The translations under genes and the position numbers were made by a program. The notes under the pieces are model-generated. The model did not search any database and was not told where the DNA came from. It saw only the letters and a program-made list of their open reading frames with translations. Shown in pieces: positions 35,804-44,210 of a stretch of 64,000 nt of DNA. The stretch's first letter is position 1. The number at the start of each line of letters is the position of its first letter. Origin of the DNA: Comamonadaceae bacterium (GTDB lineage: Bacteria > Pseudomonadota > Gammaproteobacteria > Burkholderiales > Burkholderiaceae_C). Where the stretch lies: positions 20,482-84,481 of the forward strand of contig CANJQN010000018.1 of the NCBI GenBank assembly GCA_947476465.1, read 5' to 3'.

Positions 35804-37045
35804 ATGGTTGCCGCACCCGCCCAGGCCTACAAACCGCAGGACACCCTCTCCCTGTGGTGGCTGGGCGAGCCCGGCCGTCCCCAACGAATCGGCGACGTGA
35901 GCCTGGTGCAGGGCAACCGTGCCGTCGCCCTGGCGTACGACGCGCAGTGGCTGGCGTCCGGCTTCGAGCTGAGCGCCGATCTTCCGCTTCGCCCCGGCCT
36001 GTTCGTGCCGCGCGAGAAGGACACGGCCGTCGGTGCGATCGACGACGCGCGCCCCGACCGCTGGGGTGAGAGGGTGATCAACCGGTTTGAGAAATCACCG
36101 CGCATGTCCATCCTGGAGTACCTCCTGTTCGCCGGGGACAGTCGTTTTGGCGCGCTCGGTGTCAGCCAGTCGGCGCACGACTATCTGCCCTGGCCTTCGG
36201 CGCCCCTGGCCAAACTGGGCAGCCTGCCGGACATGGCCGACGCAGTGCGCAAGGTGCTGGCCAATGAACCGGTGGGCCAGGCGCAGCGCCGCCTCGTGCG
36301 GCCAGGCGTCTCGCTGGGAGGGGCGCGGCCCAAGTCCCTGATCGAGATCGACAGCGAGCCCTGGCTGGTGAAGTTCTCCGAAGGCGAGGACATGGACACC
36401 GAGCTGATCGAGCACGCGACCATGACACTGGCGGCCGCCTGCGGCATCGACGTGGCGCGAACGCGCGCCCTGCCTGTGGGGTCACGGCATGCGGTGGCCA
36501 TCCAGCGCTTCGACCGGCGCGGCCAATTGCGCCTGCATGCCGCCTCGGCCCATGTCGCGCTGCGTGCCGCCGGCGAAGACCTGGGCTATCCGCAGCTGGC
36601 GCAGCTGCTGCGCCGCCTGGCGCCCCCGGCGCACATCGGCACCCAGCAAGAGCAGCTGTTTCGCCGCATGGTGTTCAACATCCTGATGGACAACACCGAC
36701 GACCATGAGAAGAACCACTCGCTGCTACGCCAGCCCGATGGCTCGTGGCTGCTCTCGCCTGCGTACGATGTCGTCCCCGCCGCGCAGGGGCTGGGCTACC
36801 AGGCGATGGGGGTTGGAGACGCTGCCGCTGAATCCACGCTGGACAACGCGCTGTCGCAGGTGCGGGCGTTCAATCTGCGGCCCGCCGCCGCGCGTGCCAT
36901 CGTCATACAGATTGCGCGGCAGGTGGACGGGTGGCGAGCACACTTTGCCGGGATGAAGGTGCGCAAAGCCGATATCAGGACGCTTGAGCAGTACCTCGAC
37001 GGTGACCGGCTCGGCGGCCAGCGCCGGCGCTTCGCGACGGGATAG
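35804..37045 (+). CDS. HipA-type serine/threonine kinase toxin
   Basis: 413 aa from ATG 35804; a GTG at 35792 overlapping the antitoxin stop is an alternative. An N-terminal HipA-coupling domain (about residues 1-115) precedes the kinase lobe. Seen: Gly-rich ATP loop SLGGARPKS (Lys177), Lys190 in WLVKFS, catalytic loop NTDDHEKN (Asp299) and Mg-binding SPAYDVVP. HipA kinases phosphorylate glutamyl-tRNA synthetase or other targets and promote dormancy. All catalytic residues look intact. Confidence 0.88.
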   Translation: MVAAPAQAYKPQDTLSLWWLGEPGRPQRIGDVSLVQGNRAVALAYDAQWLASGFELSADLPLRPGLFVPREKDTAVGAIDDARPDRWGERVINRFEKSPRMSILEYLLFAGDSRFGALGVSQSAHDYLPWPSAPLAKLGSLPDMADAVRKVLANEPVGQAQRRLVRPGVSLGGARPKSLIEIDSEPWLVKFSEGEDMDTELIEHATMTLAAACGIDVARTRALPVGSRHAVAIQRFDRRGQLRLHAASAHVALRAAGEDLGYPQLAQLLRRLAPPAHIGTQQEQLFRRMVFNILMDNTDDHEKNHSLLRQPDGSWLLSPAYDVVPAAQGLGYQAMGVGDAAAESTLDNALSQVRAFNLRPAAARAIVIQIARQVDGWRAHFAGMKVRKADIRTLEQYLDGDRLGGQRRRFATG

Positions 37046-37073
37046 CGTCGACTGGCGTCGCGCTGCAGGCCCG

Positions 37074-38627
37074 CTAAAGCGTCCGCCCCGACCCCACCCA
37101 CATGTCCCGCAACGTCCGCTTGAGTACCTTGCCAATGCCATTGCGCGGCAAGTCGTCCACAAACTCCACCGCCGCAAGCCGCTGGGCCTTGTTCAGCTTG
37201 GGGTAACTCCAGGCCTGCAAGTCTTCGGCCGTGAGGGCGGACCCGGGCCGGCGAATCACGAAGGCGATCGGGCTTTCGCCCCACTGCACCGAGGGCACGC
37301 CGGTGACGGACACCTCGGCCACCTCCGGGTGCTCGCGCAGCACGGCCTCGACGTCGCTGGGGTACACGTTGAACCCGCCGGAAATCACCATGTCCTTGGT
37401 GCGGTCCATCAGCACCAGGAAACCATCCTTGTCGAAGTAGCCCACATCGCCGCTTCGCAGGAACCGGGTGCCCTGCGCGTCGAACCATTCGACCTCGCGC
37501 GTTTTCTGGGGCTGGTTGTGATAGCCCAGCATCATCGTCGGGCAACGGCCGATGATCTCGCCGGTGGAGCCGGGGGGCAGCTCGCGGCCTTCCTCGTCGA
37601 TCACACGCATGTCGTGGCCGGCGATCGGGTGGCCGACCGTGTGCAGCTTGTCGGGGTTGCGGCGGGTGTCGAGCACGCAGACACCGCAACCCTCGGTCAT
37701 GCCGTAGTACTCGATCAGCTCGCCTGGCCAGCGCGCCAGCACGTCTTTCTTGAGCGCCGCCGGAAAAGCCGCGCTGCCGCAGGACTTGACCTTGAAGGAC
37801 GACAGATCGTATTGGCCGAAGTCGGGCAATGCCAGGATCCGCTGGAACTGCACCGGCACCATCATCGAGTGGGTAACGCGGTGCTGCTGCGCCAACTGCA
37901 GGTAGCGGCGGGCGTCGAACTTCGACATCATCACAATGGTGCTGCCCAGCGCCAGCGGCGGCAGAAAGCTCGACAGCGTCATGTTCGAGTACAGCGGCAG
38001 CGACACCATGGCGACGGCTTCCTTGCCATAGCCGAGCGGCTGAAACAGCTTGAACTGCGCCCAGCGAAAGGCATGCGGCAGAACAATGCCCTTGGGTGTT
38101 CCGGTCGTGCCCGACGAATAAATGATGTTGAACACCGTGTCGGGGCCCACCGGAGCAGGCTGGGGTGTGCTGCCCGGCGCGGCGAGCCACGCGTTCCATG
38201 GCGCGCCGGCGGATGAATCGTCGAGGGCGATGCGCGGCATCGTCAAGCCGTGGGCTTGCGGCTGCAGACTGTTCGCCACCGCCTGGTCCAGGAACAAGCG
38301 CTTGGCGCCCGAGTCGAGCACCATCGCGGCCAGGGTGTCGGGGGTCATGTCGGGGGCGAGCGGCGCGACGGCCACGCCGGCGCGCAGGCTGCCCAGGAAC
38401 GCGACGACATACGCAATCGAGTTCGCCGCCGACATGGCCACCACATCCCCCACGCCCAGGCCTTCGCGCTGCAGCGTTGCGGCCATCCGGTCGAGCGATT
38501 GATCGAGCGTGGCGTAGTCCAGCACCTGCCCGTCGCAGATGATGGCCGGATGCGTCGGCTGGCGCGCGGCGTATTCGCGCAGCAAATCCGAGAGCGTGCC
38601 GAAGTCGTTGTTCAAGAGGTCTGTCAT
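37074..38627 (-). CDS. Acyl-CoA synthetase (AMP-dependent synthetase/ligase)
   Basis: 517 aa. Activates a carboxylic acid to acyl-CoA through an acyl-AMP. P-loop YSSGTTGTPKG, adenine-binding YYGMTEGCG, hinge DRTKDMVISGGFNVYP and C-terminal catalytic Lys in RNGIGKVLKR. The substrate type (fatty, aromatic or malonate-like) is not clear. The start ATG 38625-38627 is chosen by family similarity; an upstream GTG-frame start would overlap the hydratase gene. 19 bp behind the enoyl-CoA hydratase gene, so one operon. Confidence 0.92.
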   Translation of the reverse strand: MTDLLNNDFGTLSDLLREYAARQPTHPAIICDGQVLDYATLDQSLDRMAATLQREGLGVGDVVAMSAANSIAYVVAFLGSLRAGVAVAPLAPDMTPDTLAAMVLDSGAKRLFLDQAVANSLQPQAHGLTMPRIALDDSSAGAPWNAWLAAPGSTPQPAPVGPDTVFNIIYSSGTTGTPKGIVLPHAFRWAQFKLFQPLGYGKEAVAMVSLPLYSNMTLSSFLPPLALGSTIVMMSKFDARRYLQLAQQHRVTHSMMVPVQFQRILALPDFGQYDLSSFKVKSCGSAAFPAALKKDVLARWPGELIEYYGMTEGCGVCVLDTRRNPDKLHTVGHPIAGHDMRVIDEEGRELPPGSTGEIIGRCPTMMLGYHNQPQKTREVEWFDAQGTRFLRSGDVGYFDKDGFLVLMDRTKDMVISGGFNVYPSDVEAVLREHPEVAEVSVTGVPSVQWGESPIAFVIRRPGSALTAEDLQAWSYPKLNKAQRLAAVEFVDDLPRNGIGKVLKRTLRDMWVGSGRTL

Positions 38628-38646
38628 GGCGGGACTGTGAATGAGA

Positions 38647-39417
38647 TCAGCGATGCTTCCAGACGGGCGGACGCTTTTGCGCATAGGCGTTCAGCCCTTC
38701 ATCGACGTCTTCGAGCGGCAGCAGTTCATCAAGGTACATGCGCTGGCCGGCGTCGAACCCGGTTTCGAGGGTGTTGCCTTGCGCCTGCCTGAGCGTGCGC
38801 ATCATCAGGTTCAGCACCGGCCGACTGTGGCGCGCGAACTGCGCCGCGTAGGCCGCCACGTCCGCGTCGAAGGACTCCCGTGTGACCAGGCGATTGACCA
38901 GGCCAATGCGGTACGCCTCGATGCCGTCCATCGCATCGCCACCCGCGAACATCTCCGCGATGCGGCTTTGTGGAACGCGCCCCTGCAGCATCAGGATGCC
39001 GGGAAAGGCGACGGACGCCAGCTTGATCTCGGGAAACCCGATCTTGGCGTCGGGCACGCACACCATCATGTGGCAGGCCAGCGCCAGCTCCACGCCACCG
39101 CCCAAGGCCGAGCCGTTCAGGGCGGCGATCGTGGGCACGGGAAAGGTCTGTAGCTTGCGTAACAGGCGGTGGAAATCGACCGTCAACTGGCCAATCACTT
39201 CCCGGCTGTGGTCGGCAATCTCGACGCCACCGGAGAACACGCGCATGCCAGAGCCGGTGATGACGACCGCGCGGTCTTGCGTCTGCGTTTGCGCGATATC
39301 GAGGGCCGCCTCGATCTGCGCCATCATCGGCGCGTGCAGCACGTTGACGGGCTGCCGGCAAAGCGTGATGGTGAAGACGCCATCACGCGAGCCGGTTCGA
39401 ATGAACTCAAAGGACAC
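38647..39417 (-). CDS. Enoyl-CoA hydratase/isomerase family protein
   Basis: 256 aa, GTG start at 39415-39417 supported by AGGAG with a 7-base spacer. Oxyanion loops VFSGGVEI and NGSALGGGVELAL; both Glu positions are present (GGVELAL; GFPEIKLASV). The usual Gly-x-Gly-Gly run after the second Glu is altered (ASVAFPGILML), seen in ketopimeloyl/dienoyl-type members. Pairs with the acyl-CoA synthetase gene downstream. Confidence 0.88.
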   Translation of the reverse strand: MSFEFIRTGSRDGVFTITLCRQPVNVLHAPMMAQIEAALDIAQTQTQDRAVVITGSGMRVFSGGVEIADHSREVIGQLTVDFHRLLRKLQTFPVPTIAALNGSALGGGVELALACHMMVCVPDAKIGFPEIKLASVAFPGILMLQGRVPQSRIAEMFAGGDAMDGIEAYRIGLVNRLVTRESFDADVAAYAAQFARHSRPVLNLMMRTLRQAQGNTLETGFDAGQRMYLDELLPLEDVDEGLNAYAQKRPPVWKHR

Positions 39418-39456
39418 GTCGGGACTCCTGGTGATCGGCCGCTTCGGCCAAAAAGA

Positions 39457-39474
39457 TACACCAGTGTACGGTAC
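39457..39474. promoter_or_regulatory. Small inverted repeats, possible operator
   Basis: TACAC (39457-39461) mirrors GTGTA (39464-39468), overlapping GTAC-G-GTAC (39466-39474). The site lies 40 bp before the hydratase gene and resembles the symmetry of acyl-CoA-responsive repressor sites; no regulator gene is adjacent. Confidence 0.35.
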
Positions 39475-39552
39475 CAGGCATCCAGCGAAATCAACTCGCC
39501 CGCTGGACGCCGCCGAACACAAGCGCCCGGCTACCGCGGCGTCACCTCACCG

Positions 39553-40221
39553 TCACTTCGGCGCGAAGCAGTAGAACAAGCCGCCACCGCCCACGCGGGC
39601 CAGGTCGGGCATGGCGCAGCCGGGCGTGATGTGCGATGAATTCCAGGACTGGTTGGCGATCGGGTTCGGATTGGTGCCGGTGCGGTCCACATGGCCCACC
39701 ATCGCGCCGCCCTGGCCGCCGCCGGTCCAGTTGCTGCAAGTGGCGTCACGGCCCGGCGGCAGAGCCGTTCCGTCTGGCGCGGAGCCGGTCATGATGTCGT
39801 GCTGGTTGGGCGTGGCGGGCCGGGCCAGAACGGGGACGCCTTTGTCTGTGAGCGCGGTCTGCAGGTTGATGTTGTTGGTGCCATGCAGCTCGGCCGAGTT
39901 GTAGGCCACCACCACGCCCTTGGAGTTGACCCAGGGGCCGTTGCCGATGCGGTCACGCGCATTGACGGCCGGTGCACCCCCGGTGGCTTGCGTGCTCAGG
40001 TAGGCCTTCCAGCCCTTGTCGCCAAAGCCCGCGGCGGTGGCCAGGCTCGTGCACAGGGCATCGGCGCCGGCCAGCCCGCCGAGGTCACCGCCCTTGCCCG
40101 GGTTGGCGCTGGTGACGAAAAACGAAGTACCGGACTTGGGGTCGAAGACGCTGGCGCAGCTGGCCAGGCCTGCGGCGGCCAGGCCGGCAACGACGACTTT
40201 GATAAGGAACCGCTGATTCAT
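39553..40221 (-). CDS. Exported lipoprotein, DUF1554/lectin-like
   Basis: 222 aa. The N terminus MNQRFLIKVVVAGLAAAGLASC ends in a lipobox, so lipid anchoring is likely. The mature domain begins FFVTSANPGKGGDLGGLAGADALC and includes KAYLSTQATGG, HDIMTGSAPDGT, CSNWTGGGQG and a terminal GGGLFYCFAPK, with four spaced Cys residues. This resembles DUF1554-type and C-type-lectin-like secreted domains. Ligand unknown. Confidence 0.75.
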   Translation of the reverse strand: MNQRFLIKVVVAGLAAAGLASCASVFDPKSGTSFFVTSANPGKGGDLGGLAGADALCTSLATAAGFGDKGWKAYLSTQATGGAPAVNARDRIGNGPWVNSKGVVVAYNSAELHGTNNINLQTALTDKGVPVLARPATPNQHDIMTGSAPDGTALPPGRDATCSNWTGGGQGGAMVGHVDRTGTNPNPIANQSWNSSHITPGCAMPDLARVGGGGLFYCFAPK

Positions 40222-40280
40222 GGGGTTTGTCTCACTTTGTTACGATTTTTGATTATGTTGTCCCGGGCGAGCGTGGCGTA

Positions 40281-40329
40281 CCGGGTATTCACCCGGATGG
40301 CGTGACCTCCCGGTCTGAGGCAGCGCCTC
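40281..40329 (+). promoter_or_regulatory. Two hairpins in the leader of the membrane-protein gene
   Basis: CCGGGT (40281-40286) pairs with ACCCGG (40291-40296), and GAGGC (40317-40321) pairs with GCCTC (40325-40329). TATAGT follows at 40332-40337 as a possible -10. They lie between divergent genes and could be terminators or regulatory structure. Confidence 0.3.
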
Positions 40330-40380
40330 GGTATAGTGCCCCGACCAATCACTCACTGACTGCAATCCCAGGAGGCGCTC

Positions 40381-41046
40381 ATGTTCGCTGGTCATGTCGC
40401 AGCTGCCTTGGCAATCGCCAGAGCCGAGCGGCGCGTGAATGTCGGGGCCTTCGTGGGGGCGGCGCTCCTGCTCGACATCGCTCTCTGGTTGTTTGTGCTC
40501 CTTGGCTGGGAATCGCTCACCATCCCCGCTGACTTCGCCAGCACGCATCAGCCGCAGTTCGTGTTCCCCTACTCACACGGCCTCGCCGCCGGCCTCGTCT
40601 GGTCTTGTCTCGCGGCAGCGGGCGCATGGGCGGTCTATCGCCGTCTCGGCACGGCACGTGCACGCGCCGCGGTGCTCATGGCCGCCGCGGTCTTTTCGCA
40701 CTGGCTGCTCGATGCCTTGGTTCACCGCCCGGAAATGCCCTTGCTGGGGGCATCGTCAACGGCGGTAGGCCTGGCCCTGGCGGACAACATGCCGCTGGCG
40801 TTGGCGGTGGAGGCCGCGCTCGTCCTGGTGGGCATGGCCTTGTTCATTCCGGGCAGCGGGCTGCCCCGCGACAGATTGAAGGCCCTGGCGATCCTGAGCC
40901 TGGTCATCCTGGCGTTTTCCGTGGCCGGCATGACGCTGGCGCCACCGCCACCGTCGGCCTTTGCCATGGCAGCGAGTTCGCTGTTGACCGTTGTGGTGGT
41001 CTGTGTGTTTTTCGCCTGGCTTGGGAGAGGTCCGCGCAGTGCTTAG
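40381..41046 (+). CDS. Integral membrane protein
   Basis: 221 aa with about six membrane helices. AGGAGG with a 6-base spacer supports the ATG. A conserved-looking polar segment, SHWLLDALVHRPEMPL, with two His and Asp within the membrane domain resembles the motif of membrane-bound metal-dependent hydrolases (YdjM/DUF457-like), and SHGLAAG in the first half adds another His. This is a weak likeness. No partner gene; the next genes are convergent after 22 bp. Confidence 0.75.
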   Translation: MFAGHVAAALAIARAERRVNVGAFVGAALLLDIALWLFVLLGWESLTIPADFASTHQPQFVFPYSHGLAAGLVWSCLAAAGAWAVYRRLGTARARAAVLMAAAVFSHWLLDALVHRPEMPLLGASSTAVGLALADNMPLALAVEAALVLVGMALFIPGSGLPRDRLKALAILSLVILAFSVAGMTLAPPPPSAFAMAASSLLTVVVVCVFFAWLGRGPRSA

Positions 41047-41068
41047 CGGCCGCTGGCGCGCGGCAAGA

Positions 41069-41227
41069 TCAATCGCGCCGATGATCCAGCGCATCGATCC
41101 ACAGCACCGCCCAGTCGTAGCCATGGTCGATGGCTTCCGCGGCGCTGGCCAGATGGCGTTTGGGGGCGTCGACGCGAACCTCGTCCGGGCTTTCCGAGCC
41201 GCGCACGTGGATGCTCACCGGCCACAT
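41069..41227 (-). CDS. Small hypothetical protein
   Basis: 52 aa (MWPVSIHVRGSESPDEVRVD ... ending IDALDHRRD). Strand-then-helix pattern, acidic, no membrane segment. Its start overlaps the end of the DUF3820 gene by 13 bp, suggesting coupled translation. The sequence is rich in conserved-looking residues (GSESPDEVRVDAPKRHLA; GYDWAVLWIDA), which favours a real gene. Function unknown. Confidence 0.5.
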   Translation of the reverse strand: MWPVSIHVRGSESPDEVRVDAPKRHLASAAEAIDHGYDWAVLWIDALDHRRD

Positions 41228-41466
41228 GGAGACGTTGGCCGCCGCAACGGCGCCAGCAGGTGCGCAAGGCCGTTGTGGTCGATCTCGTGCATGAGCGCCA
41301 GCAGGCGGCCCACCTCCCCCGGCGGAAAGCCCTCGCGGGCGAACCAGTTCAGGTAGTTGCCCGGCAGGTCGGCAATGAGGGCGCCCTTGTGCTTGCCATA
41401 GGGCATTTGCACCTGCACCAGGCGCTGTAGTGCCTGCGACATGGGGGTGCGCCCACCGTCGATCAT
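41215..41466 (-). CDS. DUF3820 family protein
   Basis: 83 aa. Conserved core MPYGKHKGALIADLPGNYLNWFAREGFPPGE, followed by LLALMHEIDHNGLAHLLAPLRR. This is the DUF3820 family, sometimes labelled putative quorum-sensing-regulated virulence factor, whose function is not proven. The fold is expected to be related to small nuclease-associated domains. It starts 12 bp behind the GST gene, in the same operon. Confidence 0.85.
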   Translation of the reverse strand: MIDGGRTPMSQALQRLVQVQMPYGKHKGALIADLPGNYLNWFAREGFPPGEVGRLLALMHEIDHNGLAHLLAPLRRPTSPCGR

Positions 41467-41478
41467 CCGCCCGCCCGC

Positions 41479-42177
41479 TCAGCCCTTGGCCAGCCGCTCG
41501 TTCTGCGGGTACATGAATTTGCGCGCCTGCTCGTCCATCTCGGCCTTGAACGCATGCCGCGTGCGCAGCGCCTCGATGCGCTGCGCGGCGGGCCGGGCGC
41601 CGATCGTGTCGACCAGCCGCTTGAGCTGCGGATAACGCTCCCAAGTCGCATCGCCGGTACCCAGTACATAAGGCATCAGGCGGGCCCAGCCCCACACCGC
41701 CATGTCGACGATGCTGTACGCATCGCCCACCATCCAGGTGTGGCGGGCCAGGTGCTGCTCGAGCACGGTCCAGTGCCTGTGTGCCTCAAAATCATAGCGA
41801 TTGAGCGCGTATTCCTTGGGCTCGGGCGCCGCGTTGCGAAAGTGCACCGACTGCCCCGAGAACGGCCCGATGCCGCTGGCCACGAACATCAGCCAGGACA
41901 GTGCCTGCGCGCGCTCGGCGCTGCGCGGGTCCCTTGGCACGAAGCGCTGCTCGCGGTCGGCCAGAAACAGCAAGATGGCATTGCTGTCGAACATCGTCAC
42001 GTCGCCGTCGACGATGGCCGGCACCTTCGAATTGGGATTGATGGCCACAAAGGCCGGCGAGAACTGCTCGCCCTTGCGCGTGTCGACCGGATGCGGCTCA
42101 TAAGGCAAGCCCAACTCCTCCAGGAGCAGGGCCACTTTGATGGGGTTGGGCGCGGTGTTGTAGAAGAATTTCAGCAT
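41479..42177 (-). CDS. Glutathione S-transferase family protein
   Basis: 232 aa. Thioredoxin-fold N-terminal domain (FYNTAPNPIKVALLLEELG; NSKVPAIVD; FDSNAILLFLAD) and a helical C-terminal domain (YSIVDMAVWGWARLM). The TAPNPIKV motif makes it Nu-class/YfcG-like, as for the GST at 9972. First gene of the short minus-strand run that includes DUF3820 and the 52-aa ORF. Confidence 0.92.
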   Translation of the reverse strand: MLKFFYNTAPNPIKVALLLEELGLPYEPHPVDTRKGEQFSPAFVAINPNSKVPAIVDGDVTMFDSNAILLFLADREQRFVPRDPRSAERAQALSWLMFVASGIGPFSGQSVHFRNAAPEPKEYALNRYDFEAHRHWTVLEQHLARHTWMVGDAYSIVDMAVWGWARLMPYVLGTGDATWERYPQLKRLVDTIGARPAAQRIEALRTRHAFKAEMDEQARKFMYPQNERLAKG

Positions 42178-42252
42178 GGGTCCAGGGCCTGGGTTGAAGG
42201 GAGGGCAAAACGCCCATTGTCGCCGCAGGCTCTGCCACGCGCCATGGCGCCC

Positions 42253-43413
42253 CTAGACCGCGTCGCGCACCCGCACCCTCACACCCTCCCCCACCTGATT
42301 GCCCGGATAGCGCACCACGGTCTGCCCGGCCTCCAGCCCCTGGATCACCTCGGCCTCGACCAGATTACGGTGCCCGATCTCGATCGCCTTTCGGCGCGCC
42401 CGCCCGCCTTCAACCGCAAAAACGCACCAGGCCTGCTCACACCGAAACAGCGCGCTGGCCGGCACCTTCAGCACCTTGTCGGTCTGCCAGATGACGATGC
42501 GCGCGGTGACCCGAAAGCCGTCGCCGATCGGGCCTGGCGGGTCGACAAAATCGGCCACCACGTTGACCCGCTTTTCCTCGATGCCCAGGGCGGACACCTT
42601 GGTGAACGCATAGGGCTCGACGCGCCGCACCTTGGCGCGCAGCGGCTTGTCGCCGCCCCAGCCTTCCAGCAGCACCGGCATGCCCGGTGACACTTTTACC
42701 GCCTCGGACGAGAGCAGCTCCACGACGACCTCCAGGGCAGTGAGATCACCCATGATCAGCAGCGGGCTGCCGGCTTGCACCACCCGCTCGCTGGCATCGG
42801 GAATGCGCAGGATGCGCCCGGCCATCGGCGCGCGCACCTGCACCCCGCCGCCGGTGGTGCTGAGGCCGGCGCGGGCCAGGGTCACGTCGGCGGCAGCCGC
42901 GCGGGATCGAAAGCGCAGGGCCTCGAGCTCGGCGCCGGCTGTCGCCACGGCGTTGCGGGATTGCTCGGCTGACTGCGGCGACATGAAGCCGTCTTGTACC
43001 AGCTTGCGCACGCGCTCGTCCTCGCGCCGCGCCTGCGCGAGGTCTGCTTCGGCGCGGCGCGCCCGTTGCTCGGCCTCACGCTCGGCGGCCTCGGCGGCCG
43101 CGACACGCGCGACGGTCTCGTCGCGTTCGCGCAGCGACTGGGGCACGGGCGCAATCTCGGCCAGCAGCTGGTTGCGGGTGACGGCATCGCCGTCGTGCAA
43201 GGCCATGCGCGTCAAGCGCCCGGTCACGGGGGCCGACACGACGAAGCGATCATGGCTGCGCGTCTCGCCCTGGTCGTCCACGGTCACCTGCATCGGCCCG
43301 GCTTGCACCACGGCGCCGTCCACGGCCAGGGGCTCGGGCCAAAGCACATAGACGAGCCCCGCCGAAACCGTCAGCGCGGCGGCGGTCAAAAACAGCTTGC
43401 GCTTCCAATGCAT
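42253..43413 (-). CDS. Periplasmic adaptor protein (HlyD/MacA-like) of an efflux system
   Basis: 386 aa. One N-terminal membrane helix (residues 7-25), then a lipoyl-like half (SAPVTGRLTRMALHDGDAV), an alpha-helical hairpin of about 90 residues rich in Ala, Arg and Glu, and beta-barrel and membrane-proximal domains. It should link an inner-membrane transporter with an outer-membrane channel. Its natural partners, the permease and ATPase at 44211-47305, are upstream on the same strand, but a toxin-antitoxin pair lies between them. Confidence 0.88.
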   Translation of the reverse strand: MHWKRKLFLTAAALTVSAGLVYVLWPEPLAVDGAVVQAGPMQVTVDDQGETRSHDRFVVSAPVTGRLTRMALHDGDAVTRNQLLAEIAPVPQSLRERDETVARVAAAEAAEREAEQRARRAEADLAQARREDERVRKLVQDGFMSPQSAEQSRNAVATAGAELEALRFRSRAAAADVTLARAGLSTTGGGVQVRAPMAGRILRIPDASERVVQAGSPLLIMGDLTALEVVVELLSSEAVKVSPGMPVLLEGWGGDKPLRAKVRRVEPYAFTKVSALGIEEKRVNVVADFVDPPGPIGDGFRVTARIVIWQTDKVLKVPASALFRCEQAWCVFAVEGGRARRKAIEIGHRNLVEAEVIQGLEAGQTVVRYPGNQVGEGVRVRVRDAV

Positions 43414-43443
43414 GGATGTTCCGCTCAGGTCATTCGCGAATGC

Positions 43444-43830
43444 TCACGGATTCATTCCCTGGTCGTGGCGGTCTCCGACCTCGGCGTCCTGCCGTACGGC
43501 AGGGAGCTGCCCAAGCAGTGCCGGCAGTGCCGCGCGCACTGTTTCCCACACAACGTCGAGGTTGATCTCGAAATAGCCGTGCGCAATGCGGTTTCGCATA
43601 CCGCGCATGCTGCGCCAAGGCACTTCGGCATGCGCAGTCGCGAAGTCGGGATAGCCGTCCATCACCTTCGTGGCAGCCTCTCCGATGATGATGAGGCTCA
43701 TGACGACCGCCTGCTGTGTACGCTTGTCCGAAAGGAAATCGTCTTTCCCTTGGCTCGCGACAAAGGCACAAGCATCCTGTGCCGCCTGCTGCATGTGGCC
43801 GAGATAGTCGAGCAGGCGGCTTTCGCTCAT
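43444..43830 (-). CDS. hepT: HepT-like HEPN (DUF86) RNase toxin
   Basis: 128 aa. All-helical HEPN fold with the catalytic R-x4-H-x-Y motif (RNRIAHGY) and IIGEAATKV, the DUF86 hallmark. HepT cleaves RNA and is held in check by the MntA nucleotidyltransferase, which adenylylates the Tyr of that motif. ATG overlaps the MntA stop by 4 bp. The last 20 residues (AVRQDAEVGDRHDQGMNP) are an unstructured tail. Confidence 0.9.
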   Translation of the reverse strand: MSESRLLDYLGHMQQAAQDACAFVASQGKDDFLSDKRTQQAVVMSLIIIGEAATKVMDGYPDFATAHAEVPWRSMRGMRNRIAHGYFEINLDVVWETVRAALPALLGQLPAVRQDAEVGDRHDQGMNP

Positions 43831-44117
43831 ACCGGCCGTGCCTCCGCGAGCACCTTGGCGCGGAACTTCGGCGGCAGGTCAGCCGGGGTCAGCAGATCAA
43901 CGTGAATGCCGAGCAGAGCTTCCAGCTCGTCTTGCAGGCCGCCCAAATCGAACAGCGTCGCCCCAGGCAAGGCATCGACCAGCAGATCGAGGTCGCTGCC
44001 ATCCTGGTCAGTGCCGTGCAGCACCGATCCAAAAATGCGGGGATTGGCCGTGTGGAAGCGGCTCGCCGCTTCGCGCACAGCGATTCGCTTCATGTCTAGC
44101 GCCGTGGACGGTCGCAT
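43827..44117 (-). CDS. mntA: MntA-like nucleotidyltransferase antitoxin
   Basis: 96 aa. Contains the exact GS-x10-D-x-D signature of minimal nucleotidyltransferases (GSVLHGTDQDGSDLDLLVD). It neutralises HepT by transferring AMP to it. The ATG at 44115-44117 is chosen because the AAAGGA ribosome site overlaps the upstream ATG (44121-44123) and gives a 5-base spacer only to the second. A third Met (44091-44093, MKRIAVREAA) is also possible. Confidence 0.9.
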   Translation of the reverse strand: MRPSTALDMKRIAVREAASRFHTANPRIFGSVLHGTDQDGSDLDLLVDALPGATLFDLGGLQDELEALLGIHVDLLTPADLPPKFRAKVLAEARPV

Positions 44118-44210
44118 GGGCATCCTTTCATATCGAAACTCGTTGCGATGATAAGACTTGAAGTTCGACTTTCTTTGGTGCCCATTGCGGCCCGCAATCC
44201 GAGAGTCATC

